Below, piece by piece: positions 23,929 through 35,089 of a DNA stretch of 64,000 nucleotides. How positions within the stretch are numbered: position 1 is the stretch's first letter; each line of letters starts with the position of its first letter. The translations under genes were made by a program, and so were the position numbers. Origin of the DNA: Psilocybe azurescens (taxonomy: Eukaryota; Basidiomycota; Agaricomycetes; Agaricales; Agrocybaceae); contig JAJIRX010000180.1 of the NCBI GenBank assembly GCA_023853785.1, forward strand, positions 20,488 to 84,487, in the 5' to 3' direction. Under the pieces are notes generated by a model. That model made no database searches. It saw only the letters and a program-made list of their open reading frames with translations, and was not told where the DNA came from.

Positions 23929-25647
23929 CGGTTAAGTGGAGGCTATGTCGCGTGAAAGTTAGAAACCAGCAACCAGATAGAAAAATAACCACGCACATTT
24001 CGTAACACTATAGCACCCTCCTTCAATGGGCAGAACCCGTACCGACTCAGTATGGTAGATTGCGATTTTCTCTGCGAGAGTAAACAGGCGAGAAAGAGAA
24101 GTTCGGCATAAGAGCCCAGCGGGCGGAGGCTAGTTTATATGGCTCCCGGTAACGTCGAAGGTCGATGGGAAAAGTAGCGAGAGACCATTCATATTATAAA
24201 TATATTTTCATACGGAGCTTTAAGAGTGACGGACATCAACGGGGTACGGATTCCTTCTTGTCCTTCTTGGTGCCCGCGGCGGGGCTCTCGGCAAAGCACT
24301 TCGTCGTCGAAGAACATTAAAGATGCATACTAACCACTCAACTTAGGTAAGTGCTACTGTAAGTGGCCATTACAGGATATTCCGCGAATTTCCCGAGCTC
24401 GTCAGCTTTTAGTATCTTATATATGCTGATTTTGAGTTGAAATTGGATTCTGTCGCGTTGAGCTGATACTAAAGAGAGCGTTGCACGCGGGCAAGCGGAT
24501 TTAACGGAGTCAAAAGGAGTACAAGTATTCTGTGAGCTCATGCTTTATGATGACTGGCATCTCGATGAGCTCAATATTGGAGTCAGTCAGAAGCTATGCA
24601 GATGGGCACTGGGCATGCTTCTGGATTGTGGGGTGGGCTATCATCGGCCCGGGTCTGGGGAATGTGATTTGTTTTTAGACCGTTGTATCGTCCTTGCTAT
24701 TTCCGCGGCTATAGCCCCAAGCAGAGTCCAATGTCAAGACAAAAATGAAGGATGTCTGTAGCAAGATCCTGTCGAAACGCTGCGAAAATAGCCGGCTGCA
24801 GAATCCACATAGAGTTGAAGCACAGTCGAGGGGTTATTTCGCCTTGAGCAAAAAGTTGCATTAAAGATTTTTGGATTAGAAATTTCAGCCATAATGTCTG
24901 GACTCCTTGCCTTGTGACTCGATTAAAAGCCACAGATAACTACAGACGTCACAATATAACGCAAGTATAGCAAGTTTCGAGCAAAGATCTCATAAGATTC
25001 AGGTATCCAAAAGATAGCAACTGGACGTTATTAGCGTTGAAGCTGAAGCTTTGAAATTTGAAGCGCGAAGCGCCTGTGACCCGTAGGTTTGGAAATTTGA
25101 AGCCAAGTTGCTGACGGCTCGAATATCTGCACGTGACTACGTATTTTTGATGGCAAACATGAGGCGAAGTTTGACTGACAAAACTTTGTCTTGACTTTGT
25201 CCTCCTACATTTGCTGTTTCCCAAACATCTCGTCCGATTCAGCCCGCGTTGCCGTAACAAATGGTCCCGACGCATAAAAAAGACAGACTTTCACTTCTCC
25301 ATGTGTTTGTATGATCCTGGCGCACTTGAAGCGCTTTTGGCTGCATATGTATGTAACCCCGAACTCCGACGGTCCCGACTCCAGTGCAAAGGTGTTGAGA
25401 TATCAAATGGGCGCCCAAAATATGGAGCTCAAGAAGGTTCGGAGTACAGACCGGCTTGACTTCTCCCTCCCTCATCCTTCAATTCTCACATTCTCGTGTA
25501 TCATAATCTTTCACTGTCTTTACTTGGTCTTCAAAAAGCTATTGGAACCCTTCTCGAACGCTCGTCGGAAGCAACTTGTTTTCCTGGCAAGGCAAGCAGA
25601 CGACGCGATAGCACATAGGTCAATCTGTACTCTCCTGTCCTGTCTTA
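23929..25647. other. Intergenic, no gene recognised
   Basis: About 1.7 kb without a supported gene. Near 24240-24310 the minus strand has a short Lys-rich coding-like piece (AAGTKKDKKES) that could be a stray exon. The segment from 25480 on is pyrimidine-rich and precedes the start at 25648. Confidence 0.45.
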
Positions 25648-27006
25648 ATGGCTGTTGTTGGGATTAGAGACATCAATGGATCCATCTCCTTGCCCTCGGT
25701 CCAAACTTCTGGAACTGGGGATTTCTTCTCTTCTGTTTCAGCGTCTGCGTCAACTCCGGCGACTGTTAATACAATCCAAGCTACTGCCACGATGGTATCT
25801 ATCGCTGGTAGTGCATCGACGACTTCAACACCACTTAGTATTATAAGTGGCATAAGCAGAGTCGTATCTGGCTCGTCCACCGTTTACCAGACAAGTGCGT
25901 TGATCTTTCTCTGTCTCTCTGCGTCTTTACGACGAGAACAACCACTTGGAATAATCATCTCACTAAAACTCTCCCTACACGTAGTCACAGTGCCAACAAC
26001 CATCGACGGACGTGCCACATCCGTAGTCTTTGTGATGCCGACAGTCATCACAAACACATCATCCGTGTTCTTCACCCCTCCAGCCAAGCACTCAACCGGT
26101 CGTATCGTCGCCGGTGTCCTGACATCCATCGTCATCCTCGTTTTTCTCATATCGCTTCTGCTTTATTACCGAAAGCGAAAATTGTCGAGACAGAACACCC
26201 CCAGCGGAGCAAATGATTCTCTCGAAAGCATGTACCTTTCTTCTGGGCAAGGTCAACACGTAGGCCCTAATTCATCCAGACGCGAAGCAGCACCTAAGGT
26301 GGCCGCTGCTCAGAATAACCCTCTAGCGGCGGCCTTGCAGCCTTTTCAGGATGGTCCTTCAGCATATTCAGCGCCAGACACACCTGCTTCGTCTACCGAC
26401 ATGTCCCATGGGTCGACGTTGTCAGGGTCCCGGGTATCACTTGCTGCGACCGCCGTTACCCTAAATATCAACGAACGTGGCTCAGAGAAAGGAACGATTC
26501 CCGCCCCTTCAATAGTGACTTCAACGAACAACTTCATCTCTCCCCTTCCCCAATCACTCGACGAGAAACACGCACCGGTTCCGTATGTTCTCCAATGGGC
26601 TCCTCCATCTGCCTCCGTAACGCCTACCCCAGCCTCAGGCTCCTCTGCATCTCAGGACCCACATCATCGACAAAGCTCATCACCATCGCCACCACCTCTG
26701 CAAAGATCATTATCCTTCCTCCTCTCCGACAACCGTCGCACGTCCACCATCGCACCTTCAATCGCACCTTCTGAGGCAGCACCAGCGTACTATCCGGCTC
26801 CGAACTCCGCCAGCAGGATGCATTTCCGATATCGATCCGGGGCGTCCACACTGACGACTGCCACAGAGTCTATACCGCCGGCGTATGAGTACGAGTACAT
26901 CGCTGGGCATGCTCCGCCTGTACCACCTCTTCCTGTGTCGGCATCTGAGTCTGCATCAGTGTTGGGATCAGGAGTTGGATCAGGATCTCACTCGGCTTCG
27001 CCTTGA
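25648..27006 (+). CDS. Ser/Thr-rich single-pass membrane protein
   Basis: The open frame of 452 codons is intact. A 90-base GT-AG intron, 25895-25984, lies within it; its length is a multiple of three, so the frame stays open whether or not it is spliced, and splicing joins VYQT to TVPTTIDGRATS cleanly. The N-terminal third is Ser/Thr/Ala-rich and would be heavily O-glycosylated if outside the cell. One strong membrane helix follows (RIVAGVLTSIVILVFLISLL), then a basic stop-transfer cluster (YYRKRK) and a long Ser/Pro-rich tail. This layout resembles fungal cell-wall stress sensors and mid2-like proteins, but no WSC cysteines are present. The start lacks a typical signal peptide, so an upstream exon may be missing. 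A sensor or adhesin role is inference. Confidence 0.75.
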   Translation: MAVVGIRDINGSISLPSVQTSGTGDFFSSVSASASTPATVNTIQATATMVSIAGSASTTSTPLSIISGISRVVSGSSTVYQTSALIFLCLSASLRREQPLGIIISLKLSLHVVTVPTTIDGRATSVVFVMPTVITNTSSVFFTPPAKHSTGRIVAGVLTSIVILVFLISLLLYYRKRKLSRQNTPSGANDSLESMYLSSGQGQHVGPNSSRREAAPKVAAAQNNPLAAALQPFQDGPSAYSAPDTPASSTDMSHGSTLSGSRVSLAATAVTLNINERGSEKGTIPAPSIVTSTNNFISPLPQSLDEKHAPVPYVLQWAPPSASVTPTPASGSSASQDPHHRQSSSPSPPPLQRSLSFLLSDNRRTSTIAPSIAPSEAAPAYYPAPNSASRMHFRYRSGASTLTTATESIPPAYEYEYIAGHAPPVPPLPVSASESASVLGSGVGSGSHSASP

Positions 27007-28004
27007 CTTTCGTCTTCGTCTTGGACAGTGAGAGGCGGGGTGTACCGTGATGAAGCTTCCCCCATCCCATTGCTTTCGTGTTTCTATAATTCATTCACAC
27101 ATTCGTTTTCCACATTATCATGGTATAACCTACCGTCATACTCCCTACAAGCTTTTCTTTATACCCTTGTCTCGATCGACCGTGCATCCGACATTCTTCG
27201 TCATCGTTTGTATGTTTGTGCTCTTTAGTCTATGCAACGTTATTAATTGGCAAAGTGGTCTAGAAGACCTATGTACTCGCTGCCACTAGTAACTTCTAAA
27301 GCTTTGCTTGCAATCCGCTACAGCCTTATACTCACCTTTGAGCACATATTAGGGTCCCTCGATATGTCGCCGAAACCAAGCAACGCTACAGCGGAGCAAT
27401 CACGATGTGACCTCACGTTTCAAGGGTCCCTGAACATTCCACAGGCACGACGACACCGATATCCCCGCACCAGCAGCGCCAGCGCTCTCTTAGCGTGGAA
27501 CCGGACATGTATGAAAATGTAGTTGGAAAACAATGTGATGGAATTTGGTAGCCTGAGGAGAATGTGTTTGTATGTACATCGGAAATAAAACGGAGTAGAC
27601 CTGCAGAAAGGGTCTCTGGGCACCCCTGAAATAAGAAACTAGAATACGCGCGAGAAAGAGAAGAAAAGACATGTGCCGAACTCGGTACATGGTGACGAGG
27701 TATCCTGAGATAGAATGAGAGAACAAACAGTTAGGAAAAAAATAGGAACGAGAGAAGAAAAAACCAGGGTTAAGAAAAGAAAAAAAAGCGAAGACGAAAT
27801 AACGTCACGTCAGAAATTGAAAAGAGTAATGCGTTCAGATTCGTGACCCTCTGGTGGTGGTGGTCGAGGTCGGGGTCGTGGGTCGTCAACAACATCTTGT
27901 GAGATACAAGTACATGAGGAATTGGCACCTTCATTCCTTTATATCATGTCCCCTTCAACTCCGCCGTCGTATAGCCGACAGCATGCGCGAGAGCGAGGAA
28001 GCAT
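27007..28004. other. Convergent intergenic region
   Basis: 3' flanks of the surface-protein gene and of SNX3. The stretch 27700-27800 is A-rich with AAAGAAAAAA-type runs. No gene is supported. Confidence 0.55.
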
Positions 28005-28810
28005 TTACACCCATTGTGCTCTGTCCCATGCCGGATCTTGGAGGAACGCACACAGAACCTTGCTTCCAGTCTAAAACGGAATGAACAAAAACAGCCTCAG
28101 GTCAGATATGATCATCCCCGAGGTAATAATACCTCCACAAAACTACACATCCCGGATAGGATCGTATTACTCACCTGTAAGAGCGGATGTCCAGCGACGA
28201 TGCTCAAGAACCTTTCAAGCCCCTCGCGCCGGCTCTCGATGACCTCATCAGAGAAGCGGTTTGTGAAGACTTTGCCTGGGAGTGCGGGGATGTTAACTCG
28301 TGTCGATTCGTGCTCGAGTATGTCGCGGAAGGCTTCGAAGTCGGAGTAGCGCCGGCGAACAAGTGAATGACGCAGTTTGAAAGCGGGAATGTTGGTCTAT
28401 TTATTTAAAAAGGAGTCAGTCAATATCGGGCACTGGTATGCAAGAGAGGACAAGTAGCGCACCTTGCACACAATTTCGTAATCGGTGTACATCTTCCTTC
28501 CAAAACCTAGATTTATACTGTCAGCAGTGCGATTGGGGAGCATAGGAAAGCAAAGACAAGGTGGATTAGTAAAGAGTGACTCACCATGTGTCTGCGGATT
28601 TCTTACTTCAATCTCAAGGAAACTCTCTGGAACACTATACATTTCTTCAATCTGATATCCAAATCATGTTAGTCACTTTCAGGTCAACAAGATACTGGAA
28701 GTGAGGAAATAGCATAAAAGCTATCAGCGACGCACCGTCTGCTCCCTCGCCGACAAAAGGGTCTCTTCGAATGCAGAACTGCGCGCAAAAGGAGACACAG
28801 TTGTCGCCAT
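28005..28810 (-). CDS. SNX3: Sorting nexin SNX3 (Grd19-type), PX domain
   Basis: A retromer cargo adaptor that binds PI3P on early endosomes and helps return membrane proteins to the Golgi. Five exons, all with good splice sites and phases, give 157 residues, close to the usual fungal length: 28810-28736, 28651-28585, 28506-28463, 28396-28175, 28070-28005. The start ([19 protein letters not shown]) leads into [20 protein letters not shown] and [20 protein letters not shown]. The PI3P-binding core [15 protein letters not shown] is complete, followed by [34 protein letters not shown] and the end [15 protein letters not shown]. No frame break is needed, so this is one of the cleanest genes in the window. 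Confidence 0.95.
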
Positions 28811-29388
28811 TTCGTTTTTCCGTATCAAAACTGCACTGTGTGTGTTTCTCGTCGGGTAGATATGTGTAAAAAAAAGGAACTTTGGTTAGGCGAGATAGCA
28901 GAAAGAGTTCAAACGGATCCACAGCTAAGCGTAACGCTAAAGCATCTTGCGTGATGGCGTGACATTGTATCGTCATGTGGAAACATAGATTAGATTAGAT
29001 GCCGTAGATTATATTAGTCTGGCGGCTTGCTCGGAATAGCCTTTATCGCAATAAATTATCTCATAAGAATATTCAAAAACGCATTGAACTGAAGCCATTT
29101 TAAGCCTTAAATTCTAAGTATTTACGACCTTTATGCATTAAAAGTAACTCTGCAAGACAACGGCAACTTAGATGAAACTATGGACGACCGTGCGAATTGC
29201 ATGGCGAAGTTCAACCGCCAAAAGCGGAAAGGGATTTTGAGCAACCACGACCATCACTGTTCAAAATTTAGGCGCTCATCGATAATCGTTGCGATTCCCA
29301 ATCTCTCTATGAAATTGGTGTCGCTGTAAGTCTCCCTTCTATCCAGTTACTGCTGGGCAGCGAGGACTGGCCATATACAATCCGTAAT
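28811..29388. other. Intergenic between divergent genes
   Basis: Holds the SNX3 promoter. AT-rich, with a repeated GATTAGATTAGAT motif near 28988-29000. No gene is seen. Confidence 0.5.
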
Positions 29389-30784
29389 GCAGTTCACGCT
29401 AAATCAAGTCGAAGTACCTCTGACCAACAACCAAGAGCCACCCGAAGAGGCAGGTCATGAAGTTCGACAGAGCTCGCTGAAATATGCACAAGAGCTGAAG
29501 GACCTATATTCCGAGATCTAGCGACGCGAAAGGCACCTATAGGAGCTCAAGATCGGGCGAGAAAAGTCAAGGACACCGTGACGTGCTACAGCGTCATTTT
29601 GTCGCCCATCCGTTGGATTCCAGTAGATGTCCTTCACGAAATATTTACCAATTGCCTTCCTCTCCATCGAAACCCCGTTATGCTGGCGAGCGACGTACCC
29701 ATGCTACTTACTCGCATAAGCAGTTTTGGAGCTCAATGGTTCTGTCTTCACCGTACCCTTCGTCTCTATGGCATGTCACCTTTACTGATCAAGACATGTT
29801 ATACGATGATCTCGATGCCGAACGCTACATAGTTTCTATGGATGGACCGATTTTAAGTCAGTCCTGAAGTTTACGAAAGAACGCGTAATTCAATTACTTC
29901 GCCTTCGATGTGAAGCCGTGAAGGAGTGGCTTCAACGTTCAGGGGCTTGTCCCTTCTTTCTCTCAATTCTATATACCAGCACCGACACACTTCTCCGCTA
30001 TTTCAACACAGCTTTCAATATCCTGACCGATGCTTATTTGGAAGATGATCTCGAGATATCACACCTGAGACTGCTCACTGCGTTGAGGATAACTTTTCCT
30101 TATCAACTACAAGTCAATGGTCAAGTCTCAGCGTACAAATTACTGAAAGCTCAGAATCTGTAGAGGCTTTCATTCAATGATACGCTCCACGATAGTGTAT
30201 CCAACATAAGGAATCTCATATGCATATCTCTTCATAAATCCTTTCCCTTTCTGACATGGTGGCTCTTCTTAAGAGATGTCCTGGACTTATTCACTTCAAG
30301 TTAGCGATCATGGAAATCACAGGGCGCCCAGTGAACCCGACATCCACAGAGGATTTACAAGATCCTATACATATTACCGACTACGGTTATTTACATAGCG
30401 GGGGATTTAGACAGTACCTATGACCCTATCCATCATCTTAGTGACGCTCCGGAGCTGCGTTGAATCGAATATTTGACGCCAAAAGGCTACAACAGGTGGC
30501 AACAACTTCATTGACCAGTTAACGCCAATCCCTATTACATCCTTACTCCGAAATTCATCGACGTTGGAGAAGTTGACAGTTGATGTATGCGGATTTTCAG
30601 ATGCAGATATTCGAAAGCACACCCAACGTAACGTATCTAGAAATTGGACCCAGCTTATTGGGTTCTCCCGGTTATTTCCACGCGCAACGAGATTTATAAC
30701 TGACACTGCTGACGAAGGAGTCAGTCGCCTTATTCCTCGACTTTATGTTTTCCAAGGTCTCGCATGTTTATTTCACAGATGATT
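29389..30784 (+). pseudogene. F-box protein pseudogene
   Basis: Start-like ATG at 29389 followed by a Glu/Lys-rich helical leader that meets several stop codons. The F-box-like core then reads ILSPIRWIPVDVLHEIFTNC (about 29586-29660), the usual basidiomycete 'LSPIRRLPPEVLxEIF' form. Downstream pieces resembling the leucine-rich part appear in different frames: VKEWLQRSGACPFFLSI, DAPELR and LEKLTVDVCGFSDADI. The number of stops and frame changes is much greater than in neighbouring genes, so this copy is probably dead rather than only mis-assembled. F-box proteins recruit substrates to SCF ubiquitin ligases; agaricomycetes have very many. Confidence 0.65.
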
Positions 30785-31734
30785 CCCATTTGATTCATGA
30801 AAGGCGTTAACGATGGGTATGAAGTGAAAAGAATCGTTACAGGCTCAAGACACCCACGAACAGGATTTGGCGCAGTGGACTCGACAACTTTTAGAGAATT
30901 ACGCCATTCAATGTAACTACGTCTGTAAATCAGAGTTTTCTACTACGCTTCCTGTCTGTATCCAGGCTGTGCGGGCGGAGCCACGATGAAGAGACGAGAC
31001 ATGGGCGGATTGGAGGATGAGAATTTAAGCATGAAGGGGAGAGACTTGACTGGCTCGAAACAGCTTTGTGTATAAGAAATAATTGTGTCCAACACCATTC
31101 TCCGGCATTTGTTAGCCTGTGCTCGATCTTCATGCGAAAACGATCAGAATACGGTTTTCACCCAACATTGTAGAAACAGAGATTCTCGGGCCGTGTGGAA
31201 CATAAATATACATTAGAAATTGTAAAGCAGATCTGACCAGGTGTCGGTTCAAAATTGGTTCGAAACTCTTCAGACGCGGCTGCACAGAAAGCAAAATCGG
31301 CAGTGTTTTATCAGATATTTCTCCCACACTTGACTGTGTCGGCGCTGGGTTAAGACTTCGGTAACTCGGGCACCGACTCGGAACACGAAGCGGGAAAGTG
31401 GCGAAAAAATTGGCCTAGAGACACAGAAGAGGGAGTGTAAGTCTTTCCAGAGGATACATACAGACTTTAAGGGGACCAATGGAATGGTTTTGATTCGCTG
31501 GGATGTGAAATGGCCTCGAGTAATCACAGATTAACAACCCGTTGTATCCATCCAGATGTCCGCAGTTCTGTGCGACGGCTGAAAGAAGACGATATCTAGA
31601 GGATTGAAAGGAGAGTAGACCCTAGGAGAGCAAAAGAACAACGAAAGCAATATCGATATAGCGGTGTATGAATGTAGTTACAAATATGGTTCCTTCTCTT
31701 ATAATCCGTGTGCAAGCCCCAAACAGAACACTTC
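30785..31734. other. Intergenic, no gene recognised
   Basis: Several short minus-strand frames (30930-31133, 31130-31327, 31270-31527) overlap in this stretch but carry no motif I can name, and I could not join them. Confidence 0.45.
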
Positions 31735-32367
31735 CTACTTGGCTTCAATAACTGGACCATCTGTGACCTTTCCAACAATGTTGTATCGTTTTCTATTCCA
31801 ATCATAGATGAGTACACTCTTTCGTTCGGAATTACACAGGAATGACGCTCACGAGAAAAATGCATGCCAATCATCCAACACTTTCATATCCTTTGCATCC
31901 AAGGTGCTATAGTCAGCAACAGCATCCTCTGCTTTAAGACTTGACATTCCGAGCCCACGAGAGCCGTCCTTGCCAGAGAAGACGCTGTATGATCGCCCCG
32001 GGCCGTACACGTCCTTCTTGCTTGAAACGTCGAAGACGGTTCCTAAGCGTAACACGAGCTTGAGAAACACCACATAAAGTCAACTTCACTTTAAACACAC
32101 CTTTTATAGCGACATAAATGGGCTTAAGTGGATCTGATCCATCATACTGCTTCAGCTCTTCCGTTGTGAATGGGTCATCCTTGGGGGTGCCAAGTCATCT
32201 CGAGGGGCCTGCATGATGCTCTTAAGCGGTTTCTTGGGATCTTCCTCTGCTGGTGCTGTAACTGGTGCAGAATCGGAGAATTTGAACGATAAAGAAGGAA
32301 AGCGCCGGTGAAGGAGATAAGACACGGGAAGAACGAGGAGAAGGAGGTATTTCACGAGTGAGAGCAT
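31735..32367 (-). CDS. DAP1: DAP1/MAPR-type haem-binding protein with cytochrome b5-like fold (one frame break)
   Basis: Membrane-associated progesterone receptor family. The yeast Dap1 binds haem and supports sterol 14-demethylase in the endoplasmic reticulum. Exons: 32367-32101, 32042-31853, 31792-31735, with in-phase GT-AG junctions. The N-terminal anchor is MLSLVKYLLLLVLPVSYLLH. The domain begins DPFTTEELKQYDG and continues with YVAIKGTVFDVSSK, DVYGPGRSYSVFSGKDGSRG (tyrosines of the haem pocket), LDDWHAFFSKRY and the end VGKVTDGPVIEAK. One base is missing at G5 32183-32187 on plus (C5 where C6 is needed), which would otherwise end the protein after about 70 residues. The length of about 170 residues is normal. 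Confidence 0.9.
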
Positions 32368-33064
32368 CCGTAAGGCGTATTCGGCAATCGCCGTCGGTCA
32401 CGATTCGATTTCATGTGCTTTTATAAGTGCCAAATATGGCAGCTAGGCTCGTGATCACCTGGATATGAGTTTCTCATACAGGTCAGTCACGGGTCTATAT
32501 GGCTGCCCTTACCCACAACTTTCCTAGTAACCTGCATGTTCAACCCGATTTCAAACCATAACATCCAGCGCATTGCCTGTACAATCTGTCAAAACACAGG
32601 TTCAATACCTGTCGAGAAGAATGCACCATATTTCCGGAATGAACAGCATTTCCGCTGAAGTACTTAAAATGGGATTAGGCGCCACCAGGCATTATTCGGA
32701 TGTCCAAGCTTAGCCAGCCCGTGTAATATCCTGTCAGCCGAGTACAACTGCCACTTGCTGTCAGTGTTAGTCAGTATTAGAATTACTTATATGAATGAAC
32801 TGACGCTGGTTTCTAAATAACGCCCCCTCTTTCTTGCACTTATCAACTACTATCATAACAGATTTTTAATTGGCTTATCCCACTACAGCTTAGCTCCGAT
32901 ACATTATTCCCTCTCTTTTGGTCGACGTTTACTCTTGTCGACCTGTTTACAACTATGCGGACAATCCGCCGGCTTTCACAGACTCAAAAGGATTCTGCCC
33001 TCAGAACTTGACCGGATCTCTCAAACATTATAGCGATGAATATTTTCAATTTATTTAAAATCAG
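32368..33064. other. Intergenic upstream of family copy 2
   Basis: Probable DAP1 promoter plus the 5' region of copy 2. A stretch near 32738-32765 (GAGTACAACTGCCA) recurs near 36662-36680 downstream of copy 3, suggesting that flanking DNA was duplicated too. Confidence 0.45.
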
Positions 33065-34422
33065 GACATTCTGGTTCCGGTTGATAGACCCCGAAATTCT
33101 ATAGAGCAAAGGAACAGACCTCAATTCTCGGTCAGCGAGCAACATAGGAGGGAAGCCAAAACCACTGAGTCCGGTGAGTTTTGCTTCTATTGGATTACCT
33201 GTCTTGTGGACGCTCTTTGATTACGACTTACAGGTGCTACGAACGAGACAGAAGATAGGGAGTCAAGCTACCAGCCAAAGCACAAATGGCCAATACTGCT
33301 CAGCTACCTAGCATACAACTCAGAATTCATTCATTTTCTATCTTCAACATCTGAGTACTATAGCGCCTCCGATCACATAGAAATTGCAGAGTATCTTGAC
33401 AGGATGGCCGAGTTTGAAGAGAGGAGCATCAAGCATTTTCAGATATCTTCCAATATGAGTTTTTACGCGGCCGAAGGTATGTCCATGAATAATTTCAATA
33501 ACATACACTCTGATCATAGTGCGCTACCCTGCTACTACTGGTCCAGCATGATTATACACAAATAAAAACGAGAATGAGGAAGCATTTTACAAATTACTCC
33601 TCGATAGCTCTGCTATAATAAAGGTCTGCAAGGTGTCAGTACATTCTCTACGTAACCCACCATCCGAGCATTGATGGATTAGTACCAGGTTGAGCGTTTC
33701 CGTTGAACCACACCAGCAAACAAAGGTCGGGCTACCTTTATTAGCCAACCAAATGAGCAGCTTGGTAGACATGTTGTCCAAGGACGTCACGGAATGTCTA
33801 GTAGATGTGAAAGATTATTACAGCAAACGCTCGACCTGTACGTATCAGACGGATATGGATTCCTTCCTCTTCCTCCTACACTCAATTATTCTTTAGACAG
33901 GATTGCTAAAGTATATATCCACAGGGCACAAGTTTCCCTATGGACGTTCAAATTTGAGAGTCACCGAAAATAATTCAAACAGCCCTCGCTCTATATCTAT
34001 CGCTCGGAGCCGTAAGTGTCGATACCGACAAACGACTTCCTTTCGCCTTCAATCTCTTCCCCCAATTAGACCCATTTCAGGAAGACCGGCTGGACACCAC
34101 ACAGACAGTTGACAATGGCAACGTACTAACGCAGAATACTACTACTGAAACTGATAGGGAGTCTACGCAATCGTCATACATTACTGCACGAGAAACAATG
34201 AATTCATTCTCCACGTCCTCGTTATCGCAAGATCAACACCGGACACTGTACTCTGTCGCCTCTTCGCGCACTGCAGAGACGGATTATGGACTATATTACA
34301 GACGAATGGCGTTATCACAGATAACCGGAGATTCTACAGGAGGGTGGGTAGAACTGAGCTGGGGATCGGAATTGCCCTCGGAGGTTGACGAACAGTCAAG
34401 CAGCATAACAAATGCTGGCTGA
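33065..34422 (+). pseudogene. Three-copy local family, copy 2 (one stop, one frame break)
   Basis: Homologous along its length to copies 1 and 3. Exon pieces: 33065-33173 (PVDRPRNSIEQ region), 33234-33476 (HKWPILLSYLAYNSE, then EIAEYLDRMAEF), a piece from about 33519 with ENEEAFYKLLLDSSAIIKVC, a helical exon ending KDYYSKRST at a GTACGT donor, and the last exon, acceptor near 33896, with RLPFAFNLFPQLDPF and the family signature YSVASSRTAETDYGLYYRR. An in-frame TGA precedes the ENEEAF block near 33546-33550, and one A is missing at 33967-33970. No in-frame ATG is seen at the front, so the first exon is missing or unrecognised. Two defects plus a missing start make it a probable pseudogene, though sequence error could explain part. 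Confidence 0.62.
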
Positions 34423-35089
34423 AGTAACATACTAAATTCAGCAACCTATTCATGCATGTTCCATGATTTGTGTCCTGAATTATTCCATTCTGTTCATTCA
34501 ATATGGTTTACCAATACTATTACTAGTACTGTAGCACCATCCCTGGTTGCCGTTTCGAAAGAATCGTCCTGGTTATTGAAGACATAACACATAATTTTTC
34601 CAGAACGGCTTCTTGGGATCTGCATCTGTTGCTGTTATAAGGGATACAGAATTGGAGAATTTGACACGACCTGTCACAATGTATTTCGTACATACTTACT
34701 TGTGCCAAATATGGCAATCATGACCCACATACGTGGTTGTCTGGCAACCTTGTGTCAACCTTGGAAAATGGTGCCTTGAAATCCCAAATCAACCGTCTTG
34801 AGCAGTAACATCCAGCTCAAGCGCTCAAGCCTAAGACACAGATACTCAGTAGGACACAGTTTCAAGCTTCAAGTCCTTACAGACCTCATTGATTATTCAA
34901 ACGGAACGTATGCCTTGACCGTTGGCTGACTCCTGTAACATTTTCTCCGACATTTTCGGCTAATTTTGTAGGCATTGGCAAAGTTTTAGGTCTTGACTCA
35001 GCTCTGGCATTCTGAATTCAAACGACATTCATACCGTCTCAGACCAAAGAAGAGGTAACCTAGACGGTTTGGGACCCGCATTTCTCTGA
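34423..35089. other. Spacer between family copies 2 and 3
   Basis: No coding signal. Presumably carries the promoter of copy 3. Confidence 0.5.

Noticed and set aside
27249..27275. A-box-like TGGCAAAGTGG of a tRNA
   Set aside because: No B box or foldable cloverleaf follows.
32596..32612. tRNA T-arm-like hairpin (ACAGG-TTCAATA-CCTGT)
   Set aside because: No matching acceptor stem, D-arm or A box lies at the required distance upstream.
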